In this document: positions 37,584 through 46,549 of the stretch, piece after piece | Position numbering within the stretch: the stretch's first letter is position 1 | How the letters are laid out: every line of letters starts with the position of its first letter | Origin: an uncultured Amylibacter sp. | GTDB lineage: Bacteria > Pseudomonadota > Alphaproteobacteria > Rhodobacterales > Rhodobacteraceae | Assembly (NCBI GenBank): GCA_905182285.1 | Contig: CAJJAY010000012.1 | Location: 124,001 to 188,000, forward strand | Length of the DNA stretch: 64,000 nucleotides | Direction: 5' to 3' | Translations under genes and position numbers: made by a program | Notes under the pieces: model-generated | What the model was told of the DNA's origin: nothing | What the model saw: the letters and a program-made list of their open reading frames with translations, nothing else | The model's database searches: none

Positions 37584-40385
37584 TTAATGCGCATCTGCCC
37601 AATTGTCACCAAAACCAGCATCAACAACTAATGGAACATCAAGTTTAACAACTGGCTCACTTGCTTTTTCCATTATATTTCTTACAACTTCTGTAGTTTC
37701 ATTTAGAGCATCTTTGTTAACTTCAAATATCAATTCATCGTGCACCTGAAGCAACATTTTAGCTGGTAAATGTGCAATAGCATTAGGCATTCGCACCATT
37801 GCACGCCGAATAACATCTGCTGCAGTTCCTTGAATTGGTGCATTTATAGCTGCTCGCTTTGCAAAACCTGCTTGAGGTCCTTTTGCATTAATTTCACTAG
37901 TATGAACTTTTCTACCAAATAAGGTTTTAACATATCCATTTTCTTTGGCAAAACTAACAGTTTCATCCATATAAGCTCTAATCCCTGGAAACCTTTCAAA
38001 ATATGTATCGATAAACGATTGTGCTTCTTTTCTGGGTATACGCAGATTTCTAGCAAGCCCAAACCCACTTATACCATAAATAACACCAAAATTTATTGCC
38101 TTTGCTTGGCGCCTGACCATTGGATCCATATTCTCCAATGGGACATTAAACATTTGCGATGCCGTAAGTGCATGAATATCTTGGCCTTCATGAAACGCTT
38201 GTTTAAGAGTATCAATTTTTGCAATATGTGCCAAAATACGAAGTTCAATTTGGCTATAATCAAGGGAAAGCAAGACATTGCCTTCTTCAGCAATAAAAGC
38301 TTCACGAATTTTTCTACCCGCTTCAGATCGAATTGGTATATTTTGTAAATTTGGATCAGTTGAAGACAGGCGCCCAGTTGATGCACCTGAAATTATATAT
38401 GATGTGTGTACTCGCCCAGTATTTGAATTAATATGACCTTGCAAAGCATCTGTATAAGTACTCTTTAATTTGGACATTTGGCGCCAATCAAGCACTTTAA
38501 CAGGTAGCTCGTGACCTTCTGATGCCAAATCCTCTAAAACATCTACGCCAGTACCATACGCACCTGTTTTACCTTTTTTTCCACCTGGTAATTCTAATTT
38601 ATCAAATAATATTTCACCTAATTGCTTTGGTGATCCAACATTGAAAGATTGACCTGCTAGATTATATATTTCTGCTTCAAGTCCAGACATTGATTGTGCA
38701 AAGTTATTAGACATTCGGCTTAATGTATTTCGATCAACCTTAATGCCATTCATTTCCATTTTAGCCAATACAGGTATAAGAGGTCTTTCCAATGTTTCGT
38801 ACACTTTAGTCACATTGCTCTCATGCAACATTGGCTTGAATAGTTTCCAAAGTCGAAGCGTAATATCAGCATCTTCAGCAGCGTACTTAACTGCATCACT
38901 GATAGATACTTTATCAAATGTGATTGCAGATTTTCCTGAACCCAACAAAGTTTTTATGCTTATAGGTTTGTGATCCAAATATCTCTCTGAAAGGTAATCC
39001 ATACCATGATTATGCTTGCCGCCATTTATAGCATACGAAAGTAACATAGTATCATCTACAGGTGCTAAACTAACATCGTATCTTGCAAAGATTTTTGTGT
39101 CATATTTAATATTTTGACCAATTTTTAAAATTGAAGAGTCTTCTAAAACAGGACGCAAAATTGTTAATGCTTCTTCGAGTTTAATTTGGCCCTCACAAAG
39201 TGATGCTCCACCAAATAAATCATCTTCACCATTTGTATGACCAAGTGGGATATAACAGGCTTCACCAACTTCTACAGACAAACAGATACCAACTAAATCA
39301 ACAATCATGTCATTTAAACCAGTAGTCTCTGTATCTACAGCTACATAGCCACGTTGATATATTTTTTCAATCCAACGGTTTAACCCATTAATATCATTAA
39401 TTAACTCATATTTATCTGAAGTTATAGGAATATATTCTGCATCAATAATTTGATTTTTATTTATGTTTTTGTCTACCAATATTATTTCAGGAGCATTTAC
39501 ACCAAGCTTATTTGCTATTCGTGCAGACATGGTTCGGAATTCCATTTCAGAAAGGAATTTTAATACAACTTCAGGATCAGGAGCTTGAACTTCAAAATCG
39601 TCTAAAAGACAATCCATTTCCATATCCGTTTTAAGCGTAACTAATTCACGACTTGTCCGAATTTGATCTGCATTTTCAATTAATGTCTCTCTCCGTTTAG
39701 GTTGCTTAATTTCAGAAGCGCGCTCTAAGAGGCTATCAAGATCTCCATATTCATTTATTAAAAGTGCTGCTGTTTTTACGCCAATACCTGGCGCACCAGG
39801 TACATTATCTACGCTATCTCCAGCTAATGATTGAACATCAATCACACGATTTGGACCAACTCCAAATTTTTCCTCAACTTGCTCAATTCCAATACGTTTA
39901 TTTTTCATAGCGTCAAACATCTCAACACCATTACCAACGAGCTGCATCATATCTTTATCTGAAGAAACAATAGTAACATGTCCTCCTGCATCACGAGCTT
40001 TAATTGCTAGAGTTGCAATAATGTCATCAGCTTCAAAACCTTCCTGCTCAATACAAGCAAGCCCAAATGCTCTTGTTGCATCTCTTGTAAGGGGAAATTG
40101 TGGCACTAGATCCTCTGGAGCAGGGGGCCGATTCATTTTATATTCAGGATAAATGTCAGATCTAAATGTTTTTCCTTTTGCATCAAAAACAACAACTAAA
40201 TGAGTGGGTGCATTAGATCCTTTTTGGTCTTCAATAATTTTAAACAACATATTGCAGAAACCGCTAACAGCACCAACAGGCAATCCATCAGATTTACGAG
40301 TTAAAGGTGGCAAAGCATGATAAGCACGAAAAATAAATCCAGATCCGTCAATTAAGTGAAGGTGATGACCTTTCCCAAACTCCAC
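37584..40385 (-). CDS. polA: DNA polymerase I
   Basis: A 933-residue repair and Okazaki-fragment polymerase with all three domains. 5'-nuclease: about 1-300 (VVFDAKGKTFR, EADDIIATLA, SSDKDMMQLV). 3'-5' exonuclease: about 325-520, with the intact VDTETTGLND metal motif, so proofreading should work. Polymerase: LLSLDYSQIELR, RRQAKAINFGVIYG and the catalytic VHDELIFEV. The start is GTG at 40385, three bases behind a small zinc-ribbon gene. Confidence 0.96.
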   Translation of the reverse strand: MEFGKGHHLHLIDGSGFIFRAYHALPPLTRKSDGLPVGAVSGFCNMLFKIIEDQKGSNAPTHLVVVFDAKGKTFRSDIYPEYKMNRPPAPEDLVPQFPLTRDATRAFGLACIEQEGFEADDIIATLAIKARDAGGHVTIVSSDKDMMQLVGNGVEMFDAMKNKRIGIEQVEEKFGVGPNRVIDVQSLAGDSVDNVPGAPGIGVKTAALLINEYGDLDSLLERASEIKQPKRRETLIENADQIRTSRELVTLKTDMEMDCLLDDFEVQAPDPEVVLKFLSEMEFRTMSARIANKLGVNAPEIILVDKNINKNQIIDAEYIPITSDKYELINDINGLNRWIEKIYQRGYVAVDTETTGLNDMIVDLVGICLSVEVGEACYIPLGHTNGEDDLFGGASLCEGQIKLEEALTILRPVLEDSSILKIGQNIKYDTKIFARYDVSLAPVDDTMLLSYAINGGKHNHGMDYLSERYLDHKPISIKTLLGSGKSAITFDKVSISDAVKYAAEDADITLRLWKLFKPMLHESNVTKVYETLERPLIPVLAKMEMNGIKVDRNTLSRMSNNFAQSMSGLEAEIYNLAGQSFNVGSPKQLGEILFDKLELPGGKKGKTGAYGTGVDVLEDLASEGHELPVKVLDWRQMSKLKSTYTDALQGHINSNTGRVHTSYIISGASTGRLSSTDPNLQNIPIRSEAGRKIREAFIAEEGNVLLSLDYSQIELRILAHIAKIDTLKQAFHEGQDIHALTASQMFNVPLENMDPMVRRQAKAINFGVIYGISGFGLARNLRIPRKEAQSFIDTYFERFPGIRAYMDETVSFAKENGYVKTLFGRKVHTSEINAKGPQAGFAKRAAINAPIQGTAADVIRRAMVRMPNAIAHLPAKMLLQVHDELIFEVNKDALNETTEVVRNIMEKASEPVVKLDVPLVVDAGFGDNWADAH

Positions 40386-40388
40386 TAT

Positions 40389-40565
40389 TTAAGCACCTTT
40401 ATCGATATGGTTTTTTTGAATATATTTACAATCACAATATGGGCACTCAATCCAACCTTGTTCTTCTGAGATTTGTAGCCATACCCGAGGGTGACCACCA
40501 ATACCTCCATCGCAAGCTACTCGAGATGATGTCACCTCTTTAATTTCTTTTGCCTCTTTATTCAT
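40389..40565 (-). CDS. Zinc-finger CHCC domain protein (NDUFS6-like)
   Basis: A 58-residue protein, MNKEAKEIKE to NHIDKGA, with Cys18, His25 and the pair Cys41/Cys44 in ECPYCDCKY. This is the zf-CHCC pattern shared with the NDUFS6 accessory subunit of complex I. The stop is three bases before the polA GTG, so the two genes are co-transcribed. In bacteria the role is unproven; its location beside polA is also seen in other Rhodobacterales. Confidence 0.85.
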   Translation of the reverse strand: MNKEAKEIKEVTSSRVACDGGIGGHPRVWLQISEEQGWIECPYCDCKYIQKNHIDKGA

Positions 40566-40622
40566 TATTCTTTCCTTAATAATAATTACATTATGTAGCC
40601 AACGATACTTTACTAAAAATAT

Positions 40623-40997
40623 TCATAGTTGAATCATTTTACCGCAAGAGCTACCGCCTAAAATATGCACGTGAAGGTGTGGTACATCTTGGATGCCGTG
40701 TTGACCACTATTTGCGATCATTCTGAAACCATCGCCTCTATCTATTGATATATCAAGCAAATCACACACTTTTCCTATAGATTGTATATATCCAATTATT
40801 TCTTCATTTGATGCTTCTTTAGAAAAATGATCAAAGCTAACATATTTCCCTTTAGGAATTATTAAAACATGATGAGGGCGTTGTGGATTGATATCTCGAA
40901 ATGCTAGCGCATGTTCATTTTCAAAAACTGTATCATTTGGAATTTCACCGCGTAAAATCTTCGCAAATATATTTTGATTATCATATTTATAGGCCAT
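40623..40997 (-). CDS. HIT-family hydrolase (HINT type)
   Basis: A 124-residue histidine-triad protein that hydrolyses AMP-linked amines such as aminoacyl-AMP. It has FRDINPQRPHHVLIIPK and, close to the C-terminus, the triad HLHVHILGG. AAAGG precedes the ATG. It lies between the sugar kinase gene and the polA block on the same strand, but no functional link is evident. Confidence 0.92.
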   Translation of the reverse strand: MAYKYDNQNIFAKILRGEIPNDTVFENEHALAFRDINPQRPHHVLIIPKGKYVSFDHFSKEASNEEIIGYIQSIGKVCDLLDISIDRGDGFRMIANSGQHGIQDVPHLHVHILGGSSCGKMIQL

Positions 40998-41053
40998 ATT
41001 TTAATACCTTTTTTAGCTTTTACAAATCAACATTATTCTAATCGCATCGCTTT

Positions 41054-42046
41054 CTAAAGCTTATTAATTTCAAATAAATCCTGCAAACTAGTTTGAGGGC
41101 GTGCACCCATACTCGAAATTACTTCTCCTGCAGAAATATTACCCATTTTTCCACAAATTTCTAATGATTTACCTTGTGATAAACCCGCTAAAAACCCTGC
41201 TGCAAACAGATCTCCTGCTCCAGTTGCATCAACAAGATTAACTGGATTAGACGGGACATGAATAATTTTACCTTTGTTCGCAATATAAGCCCCATTAGCA
41301 CCAGCAGTACAAACTAGGGTATCTACATATTTCGCACCATTAATAATTGAATCTTGTAAGTTTTCGCCTCCATACATTGCTAAAACTTCGTGTTCATTAC
41401 AAAAGAGCATGTTTATATGATTGGCTATTAAATCATGAAATGCATCTCGATGGCGATCTACACAAAAAGGATCAGATAAGCTAATCGAAGATTGACCGCC
41501 TGCTTCATTACATAATTCTACAGCTCGAATAAATGCAGCCTGGCTTTCTGGACGATCAAATAAATAGCCTTCAAGGTATAACCAGTCTGTATCTGCCATT
41601 AATTTGGGGTCAATATCCGATACACCCAATTGGTTTGCCACACCTAAATAAGTACTCATTGATCTTTCACCATCAGGACTAACCAATATCATGCTTCTGC
41701 CAGTTTCATCAACAGAATCAATACTAACCATTGGCGTATCAAAATCTGCTCCTTGTGCACGTATATCATGAGCAAAAATGCGCCCTAATTGGTCATCCTT
41801 AACTTTTCCAATAAATGCCGTTTTTATTCCAACTGAAGCAATTCCTGCAATCGTATTCGCCGCAGATCCTCCTGATATTTCGACACCTGCATTCATAGCA
41901 GTGTATATTTCATTAGCCCTAGAAGTATCAATGAGTTGCATTATGCCCTTTTCAATTCCTTTGGCACTTAAAAATTCATCACTGCATTTAGCTAAAACAT
42001 CAACAATCGCATTGCCTATTCCAACAACCTTATAACTTTTATTCAC
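41054..42046 (-). CDS. PfkB-family carbohydrate/adenosine kinase
   Basis: About 330 residues. VGIGNAIVDVLAK at the start and the anion-hole motif DATGAGDLFAAGFLAGL near the end identify the PfkB superfamily; the overall type resembles the adenosine-kinase-like sugar kinases common in Rhodobacterales. The exact substrate is not clear. GTG at 42046 is used, with AGGA eight bases upstream inside nth; an ATG at 42061 would add five residues. It overlaps nth by eight bases. Confidence 0.85.
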   Translation of the reverse strand: MNKSYKVVGIGNAIVDVLAKCSDEFLSAKGIEKGIMQLIDTSRANEIYTAMNAGVEISGGSAANTIAGIASVGIKTAFIGKVKDDQLGRIFAHDIRAQGADFDTPMVSIDSVDETGRSMILVSPDGERSMSTYLGVANQLGVSDIDPKLMADTDWLYLEGYLFDRPESQAAFIRAVELCNEAGGQSSISLSDPFCVDRHRDAFHDLIANHINMLFCNEHEVLAMYGGENLQDSIINGAKYVDTLVCTAGANGAYIANKGKIIHVPSNPVNLVDATGAGDLFAAGFLAGLSQGKSLEICGKMGNISAGEVISSMGARPQTSLQDLFEINKL

Positions 42047-42701
42047 TAATCTTTTCCTCAAATTGACATAAGTCTTTTATAATACAATTCATACAAACTG
42101 GCTTGCGGGCCTTACACGTGTAACGGCCATGTAAGATCATCCAATGATGAGCATGATGTTGAAATTCTGCTGGCACATGGTCTTCAATTGCCCTCTCAAC
42201 GGCAACAACATCTTTACCTATTGCAACTCCAGATCGATTCCCAAAACGTAAAATGTGTGTATCTACAGCCTGGGTTGGTTGTCCAAACCACATATTTAAA
42301 ACGACATTTGCAGTTTTTCGCCCAACACCAGGTAATCCTTCAAGCGCCGCTCTAGATGAAGGAACAATACTATTGTACCTTTCAATTAATAGTTCGCTCA
42401 TTTTAATTACATTTTTGGCTTTTTGGCGATATAGTCCAATTGTCTTTATGTATTCCATAACGCCGTCTACACCCAAGGCAATCATTTTTTCTGGGGTATC
42501 TGCAATCATGAAAAGTGCGCTTGTAGCTTTATTAACACCTACATCAGTTGATTGGGCAGACAAAGCAACAGCTACAACTAGTGTATATGCATTTACATGA
42601 TCAAGTTCACCCTTTGGTTCTGCTTCATGTTCACGAAAACGTGAAAAAATTTCATATATACTTTGATAATCTAATTGCTTTGGCATCCTTTCTTTTGTCA
42701 T
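42039..42701 (-). CDS. nth: Endonuclease III
   Basis: Base-excision repair glycosylase/AP lyase that removes oxidised pyrimidines. 220 residues. The helix-hairpin-helix LPGVGRKTANVVL contains the catalytic lysine, VDTHILRFGNR the catalytic aspartate, and the 4Fe-4S loop CKARKPVCMNCIIKDLC follows near the C-terminus. It is divergent from ogt, another DNA repair gene, with 75 bases between. Confidence 0.96.
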   Translation of the reverse strand: MTKERMPKQLDYQSIYEIFSRFREHEAEPKGELDHVNAYTLVVAVALSAQSTDVGVNKATSALFMIADTPEKMIALGVDGVMEYIKTIGLYRQKAKNVIKMSELLIERYNSIVPSSRAALEGLPGVGRKTANVVLNMWFGQPTQAVDTHILRFGNRSGVAIGKDVVAVERAIEDHVPAEFQHHAHHWMILHGRYTCKARKPVCMNCIIKDLCQFEEKISE

Positions 42702-42776
42702 TAAAATACACTTTTGCCAAGTAAAGTATTAAAATAACATATAGCTAATTATCAACTTTTATACCAAAATGAAAAA

Positions 42777-43406
42777 ATGAAAAAATCAAATATAAATCAA
42801 GACCTACCAAGTTTAGAAATCGAACAAGAAATTCTTAAAAAAAAATTAATAAATCATGAGTCAATGGCTCAAAAAAGGCAGTGGAAAAATATAAACTTAA
42901 TATTTGAAACACCCACTGATCATACTTTTAAAATAGTCTTTGGCTGGTTCAAGAGCCCATATGGCCCAATGCTTTTGTCATCTACAGAAAAAGGTATTTG
43001 TGGTTTGGCATTTGCAGATGAATATGGGGAAAAAAAGACAATCTCAAAAATGTTTGAATACTGGCCAAATGCAAATTTTCAACAAAATGACGATGCACTG
43101 GTTTCTCAATCAAGATCAATTTTAGAACATAAAGACCCGTTAAATATTCATATGATTGGAAGCCCTTTTCAAATTAATGTTTGGAAAACACTGCTTAAAA
43201 TTCCAACTGGAAGTGTAACAAGTTACAGTGATATTGCATACCAATTAAAAAGACCAAAAGCTGTACGTGCAATTGCCTCAGCAATTGGGAGAAATCCAAT
43301 ATGTTGGTTAATCCCATGTCACAGAGTAATAAGAAAAACAGGTAGCTTAGGTGGTTATCGGTGGGGATTAAATATTAAAAATAACATTTTAAAAACAGAA
43401 TTTTGA
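42777..43406 (+). CDS. ogt: Methylated-DNA--protein-cysteine methyltransferase
   Basis: Repairs O6-methylguanine by moving the methyl group to its own cysteine. 209 residues. The C-terminal domain has SPFQINVWKTLLKIPTGSVTSYSDIA and the acceptor motif PCHRVIRKTG. An N-terminal stretch of about 45 polar residues precedes the usual domain and lacks the zinc cysteines of Ada. The first in-frame ATG is used; no good ribosome site is seen. Divergent from nth. Confidence 0.92.
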   Translation: MKKSNINQDLPSLEIEQEILKKKLINHESMAQKRQWKNINLIFETPTDHTFKIVFGWFKSPYGPMLLSSTEKGICGLAFADEYGEKKTISKMFEYWPNANFQQNDDALVSQSRSILEHKDPLNIHMIGSPFQINVWKTLLKIPTGSVTSYSDIAYQLKRPKAVRAIASAIGRNPICWLIPCHRVIRKTGSLGGYRWGLNIKNNILKTEF

Positions 43407-43487
43407 AAATTTATTATTTATGTAGAAACTTTTCAAAAAAGTTAGTAAAAATAGTTTAAATTTATATATTAGATGAGGATCAATACT

Positions 43488-44171
43488 TTGAATAAATCAT
43501 TTAAAACGATATCAGTTTTATTATTTAGCCTGTTCAGCATACTTGCATGTACAGAAAACCCTTACAATGCAAAGCAAGGTGCAATAATTGGAGCTACTGC
43601 AGGAGTAATGTCTGGCTTTCTAACTGGCGATGATAGCAATGGAACAATCAAGCGCGCATTAGCCGGTGCAGCCTTAGGAGCAGCAATTGGTAATGAATTA
43701 GATATTCAAGAAGAAGAATTACGAAAAGAATTAGAAGGTAGTGGTGCACTAATTGTAAATACGGGTGACCAGCTGATTGTAACACTTCCTGAAGCAATTA
43801 CGTTTGATATTGATAGCTCTAAAGTGCGGTATTCATTAGAAGATTCAATCGTAAGATTATCAAAAAATTTGAATAAGTACCCAACCACCAGTGTTGAAAT
43901 AATTGGCCACACAGATAATGTAGGTGACCAAGATTACAATCAAAAACTTTCAACACGTCGAGCAGAAAGTGTTTCTACAATTTTGGCTCAAAATGATGTC
44001 TCTAGATCACGAATAAAAGCATATGGCCGAGGTGAACTAGAGCCTGCAATGTCAAATGAAACCTCAAAAGGGCGCGCTTCAAATCGCAGGGTAGAAATTG
44101 TAATTACACCTGCACCTGATAAAAATGCAAAATTACCAAATGTGGGTTTAAGCTTTTCAGTACGATTATAA
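43488..44171 (+). CDS. OmpA-family outer-membrane lipoprotein
   Basis: Signal peptide with lipobox LACT (lipidated cysteine at residue 21 from the TTG), then a glycine-zipper region GAIIGATAGVMSGFLTGDD (about 33-70), and an OmpA-like peptidoglycan-binding domain (about 105-215) with IIGHTDNVGDQDYNQKLS and GRASNRRVEIVI. It resembles YfiB/Pal-like anchors between outer membrane and cell wall. TTG at 43488 has GAGG eight bases upstream; ATG at 43473 would add five residues. Confidence 0.87.
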   Translation: MNKSFKTISVLLFSLFSILACTENPYNAKQGAIIGATAGVMSGFLTGDDSNGTIKRALAGAALGAAIGNELDIQEEELRKELEGSGALIVNTGDQLIVTLPEAITFDIDSSKVRYSLEDSIVRLSKNLNKYPTTSVEIIGHTDNVGDQDYNQKLSTRRAESVSTILAQNDVSRSRIKAYGRGELEPAMSNETSKGRASNRRVEIVITPAPDKNAKLPNVGLSFSVRL

Positions 44172-44199
44172 ATAAATGATTAGCTTGTCTCGCTTTTAA

Positions 44200-44221
44200 A
44201 TTGGCAATACAATTTGCTAAT
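44200..44221 (+). promoter_or_regulatory. Candidate operator upstream of the FadR-type regulator
   Basis: Imperfect inverted repeat ATTGGCAA / TTGCTAAT (one mismatch, six-base spacer), ending 12 bases before the ATG and directly next to the GGAGG site. It resembles the repeat at 36202-36224 before glcD in half-site and in position. Confidence 0.45.
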
Positions 44222-44233
44222 CTGGAGGATAGT

Positions 44234-45001
44234 ATGCCATTTCAAAAAATAGAGCTCGACCGAGTTGCCGAATCAGTCATAACTCAGATTGAACAACTGA
44301 TTTTAAGGGGCATTATTAGGCCTGGGGAACGCTTACCATCAGAACGGGATCTTGCAGAAAAATTAGGTGTTTCTCGGCCTTCACTTCGAGAAGCTATATC
44401 ATCTCTTCAAGAGAGAGGATTACTTACAACAAAGGCAAATTCTGGCATCTTTGTTGCTGACCTCTTAGGGTCACCGTTTGCACCATCTCTTACAGAATTA
44501 TTTTCAACTCATGACGAAGCAGTATTTGACTATATTTCATTTAGAAGTGATCTTGAAGGTATGGCTGCTGAGCGCGCTGCAAATTTAGGCTCTGAAACAG
44601 ATTTAAAAGTAATACAAGCTATCTTTAATAAAATGAAACTCGCTCATGATAAAAAAGATGCCCTTGAAGAAGCTACTTTAGATGCACAGTTTCATATGGC
44701 AATCATTGAAGCTTCACACAATGTTTTTTTGCTTCACATGGTTAGATCAATGTTTGAAATGCTTAAAAAAGGTGTGTTTTATAATCGTCAGGTTATGTTT
44801 AGCAGACATACAAATCGCAGTAATCTTCTCGAGCAACATAAAACTATTTGCAATGCTATTCAAAGCAGAAATGCAAAAGCTGCCCGCAAAGCAGTTGAAG
44901 AGCATATGGATTTTATTAAAAATTGCATGCAAGAGGTGAATAAATCTCAAGCAAACGAAGAGATTGCTAAACTTCGCCTTGAGCATACAAGAACAACATA
45001 A
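44234..45001 (+). CDS. GntR-family transcriptional regulator, FadR/FCD type
   Basis: A 255-residue regulator. N-terminal winged helix: VITQIEQLILRGIIRPGERLPSERDLAEKLGVSRPSLREAI (residues about 15-55, in two parts), then the FCD ligand-binding domain with the metal residues in DAQFHMAIIEASHN and the histidine in EEHMDFIKN. Relatives sense pyruvate, lactate, glycolate or fatty acyl-CoA. ATG at 44234 follows GGAGG by five bases; the frame is open from 44201. A glycolate (GlcC-like) role is suggested only by the shared repeats. Confidence 0.9.
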   Translation: MPFQKIELDRVAESVITQIEQLILRGIIRPGERLPSERDLAEKLGVSRPSLREAISSLQERGLLTTKANSGIFVADLLGSPFAPSLTELFSTHDEAVFDYISFRSDLEGMAAERAANLGSETDLKVIQAIFNKMKLAHDKKDALEEATLDAQFHMAIIEASHNVFLLHMVRSMFEMLKKGVFYNRQVMFSRHTNRSNLLEQHKTICNAIQSRNAKAARKAVEEHMDFIKNCMQEVNKSQANEEIAKLRLEHTRTT

Positions 45002-45013
45002 CATATTGTAAAA

Positions 45014-45046
45014 AAGCCTTATTCTCTATTTTAGAAAATAAGGCTT
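45014..45046. terminator. Bidirectional terminator
   Basis: Stem AAGCCTTATT/AATAAGGCTT with A-rich and T-rich edges between the convergent regulator gene and atpF. It can end transcripts from both sides. Confidence 0.85.
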
Positions 45047-45074
45047 AAAAATTACTAATTTTAATGACTAATAA

Positions 45075-45632
45075 TTAATGAAATTTTCCATTCACATCTT
45101 TAATGGCAGATTCTATTAAATCATTCGCATGAGATGTATTCATGCCAATAGATATTACATCCTTTGCAGCAGCAATTGCTACAGTTACAGCCGTATCTTT
45201 AACTTCTTTTATTGCCGCTATCTGCGCTGATACAATTTGCTCTTCAGCCGCAGCTAATCTGCGCTTTATTGAAGCATTCAAGTTATCTTTAGCAACTAAT
45301 GCGGCCGCTTTTGCTTCTTCTTTTGCATTAGCAACAATTTGATCAGCTTGATTTTGAACTTCTTTTTGTTTGCGTTCATAATCAGCCAATATGCTTTGCG
45401 CATCTTCTCTTAAAGATCTTGCTTCATCGAGTTCAGATTTGATGCCTTTTGCTCTTTCATCCAACATTCCATTTAATTTTCCAGGAACTTTTAAATATAC
45501 AATCACTCCTACAAATAGCAAAAATGCTAAAAGTACTACAAAATTAGTATTGCTTAATGATATAAATGGTCCTGAAGCAGCAAATACTGGGTTTCCCAAT
45601 AAAGCTATAATTAATGATAAAATAATACGCAT
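45075..45632 (-). CDS. atpF: ATP synthase F0 subunit b
   Basis: 185 residues. A signal-like hydrophobic start is followed by the membrane helix (about 25-47) and the long charged helix LNGMLDERAKGIKSELDEA onward, which forms the peripheral stalk that holds F1. It lies four bases after the b' gene. Alphaproteobacteria keep two b-type subunits and separate F0 and F1 operons, as seen here: no F1 gene is in the window. Confidence 0.93.
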   Translation of the reverse strand: MRIILSLIIALLGNPVFAASGPFISLSNTNFVVLLAFLLFVGVIVYLKVPGKLNGMLDERAKGIKSELDEARSLREDAQSILADYERKQKEVQNQADQIVANAKEEAKAAALVAKDNLNASIKRRLAAAEEQIVSAQIAAIKEVKDTAVTVAIAAAKDVISIGMNTSHANDLIESAIKDVNGKFH

Positions 45633-45636
45633 TAAA

Positions 45637-46164
45637 TCAACCTTTCAATCTTGCAGCTACTGCCGCTTTAATTGTTTTTGTATCAGCAGCTTCTGGAAGA
45701 ATAGCATCTACAATATTATTGGCTGTTGCATTAGCAACCTCTTCAACAGATTGAACCGCGCTATCTTTAATGGCACTTATTGCCTTCTCAGACTCAGCTG
45801 CTTTTGCAGCAATCTCTAAATCAGCTTTTGCTATAGCTTTATCCAGATCTTTTTGCATCTCAACTTTAGCTTCATTAACTATATCATTTGCTTTCGCACG
45901 AGCGTCAGCTAGAGCTTTATTATAAGTATTTTCTGCCTCTACAGCAGATCTTTTCATTTCTTCAGCTTTATCAAGATCGCGCTGGATTGCACCATGACGT
46001 TCTGACAGAACTGTAGCAATACGAGGCAATGCTACTCGACTTAAAATAAGATATAGGACAACTAATGTTACACATAACCAAAATATTTGATTTGGAAATG
46101 TACTAAAGTCCAACTGAGGCATGCCTGGTGCAGTTTCTGCTACGCCTTCTACTTTATCAGCCAT
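45637..46164 (-). CDS. atpG: ATP synthase F0 subunit b'
   Basis: 175 residues. A short N-terminal part, a single membrane helix (about 24-45) and a long alpha-helical stalk with VLSERHGAIQRDLDKAEEMK. It forms a heterodimer with subunit b in the peripheral stalk. ATG at 46164 with GGAG nine bases upstream is preferred to the TTG at 46179. The symbol is used in the sense of b' (also written atpF2 or atpX). Confidence 0.9.
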   Translation of the reverse strand: MADKVEGVAETAPGMPQLDFSTFPNQIFWLCVTLVVLYLILSRVALPRIATVLSERHGAIQRDLDKAEEMKRSAVEAENTYNKALADARAKANDIVNEAKVEMQKDLDKAIAKADLEIAAKAAESEKAISAIKDSAVQSVEEVANATANNIVDAILPEAADTKTIKAAVAARLKG

Positions 46165-46250
46165 ATTGTTGCTCTCCAATTAGGGAAACGAGTGAGGTAA
46201 ACCTCACTCGCATTTTTTAGTGCAAACGAATTCGCACAATCTTTATTTGC

Positions 46251-46487
46251 TTAAACAGCAAACATTAGTAGAAGCGCTACTAGGAATGAGAAAATGCCCA
46301 AAGCTTCAGCAAATGCGATACCGATAAACATTGTCGCTGTTTGACCTGTAGCTGCAGACGGGTTGCGCAATGCGCCAGATAAAAAGTTACCGACCACATG
46401 GCCAACACCGACGGCTGCGCCGCCCATGCCAGTACATGCGAGGCCTGCGCCAATATATGCGCCCATTTGTACGATGTCGCCTTCCAT
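46251..46487 (-). CDS. atpE: ATP synthase F0 subunit c
   Basis: A 78-residue hairpin of two membrane helices that forms the rotor ring. The polar loop is RNPSA at 41-45 and the ion-binding carboxylate is Glu61 in FAEALG. The residue after Glu61 is Ala and no Na+-site glutamine/threonine set is seen, so proton coupling is inferred. AAGGAG lies upstream. The leader carries a five-copy hexamer repeat (46514-46543). Confidence 0.96.
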   Translation of the reverse strand: MEGDIVQMGAYIGAGLACTGMGGAAVGVGHVVGNFLSGALRNPSAATGQTATMFIGIAFAEALGIFSFLVALLLMFAV

Positions 46488-46513
46488 ATTAAATCTCCTT
46501 ACGATTAGTGTGT

Positions 46514-46543
46514 TTTAAGTTTAAGTTTAAGTTTAAGTTTAAG
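46514..46543 (-). repeat. Five tandem TTTAAG hexamers in the atpB-atpE leader
   Basis: Five perfect copies (CTTAAA on the coding strand) fill half of the 62 bases between atpB and atpE, ending 26 bases before the atpE start. The unpaired A/U-rich run could enhance translation of subunit c, which is needed in many copies per complex. Copy number may also vary by slippage. Confidence 0.85.
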
Positions 46544-46549
46544 AGTAGA

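Noticed and set aside
43473-43487. Upstream ATG as the start of the OmpA-like lipoprotein
   Set aside because: The TTG at 43488 has GAGG at the right distance, and the signal peptide is more typical from there; the ATG overlaps that ribosome site.
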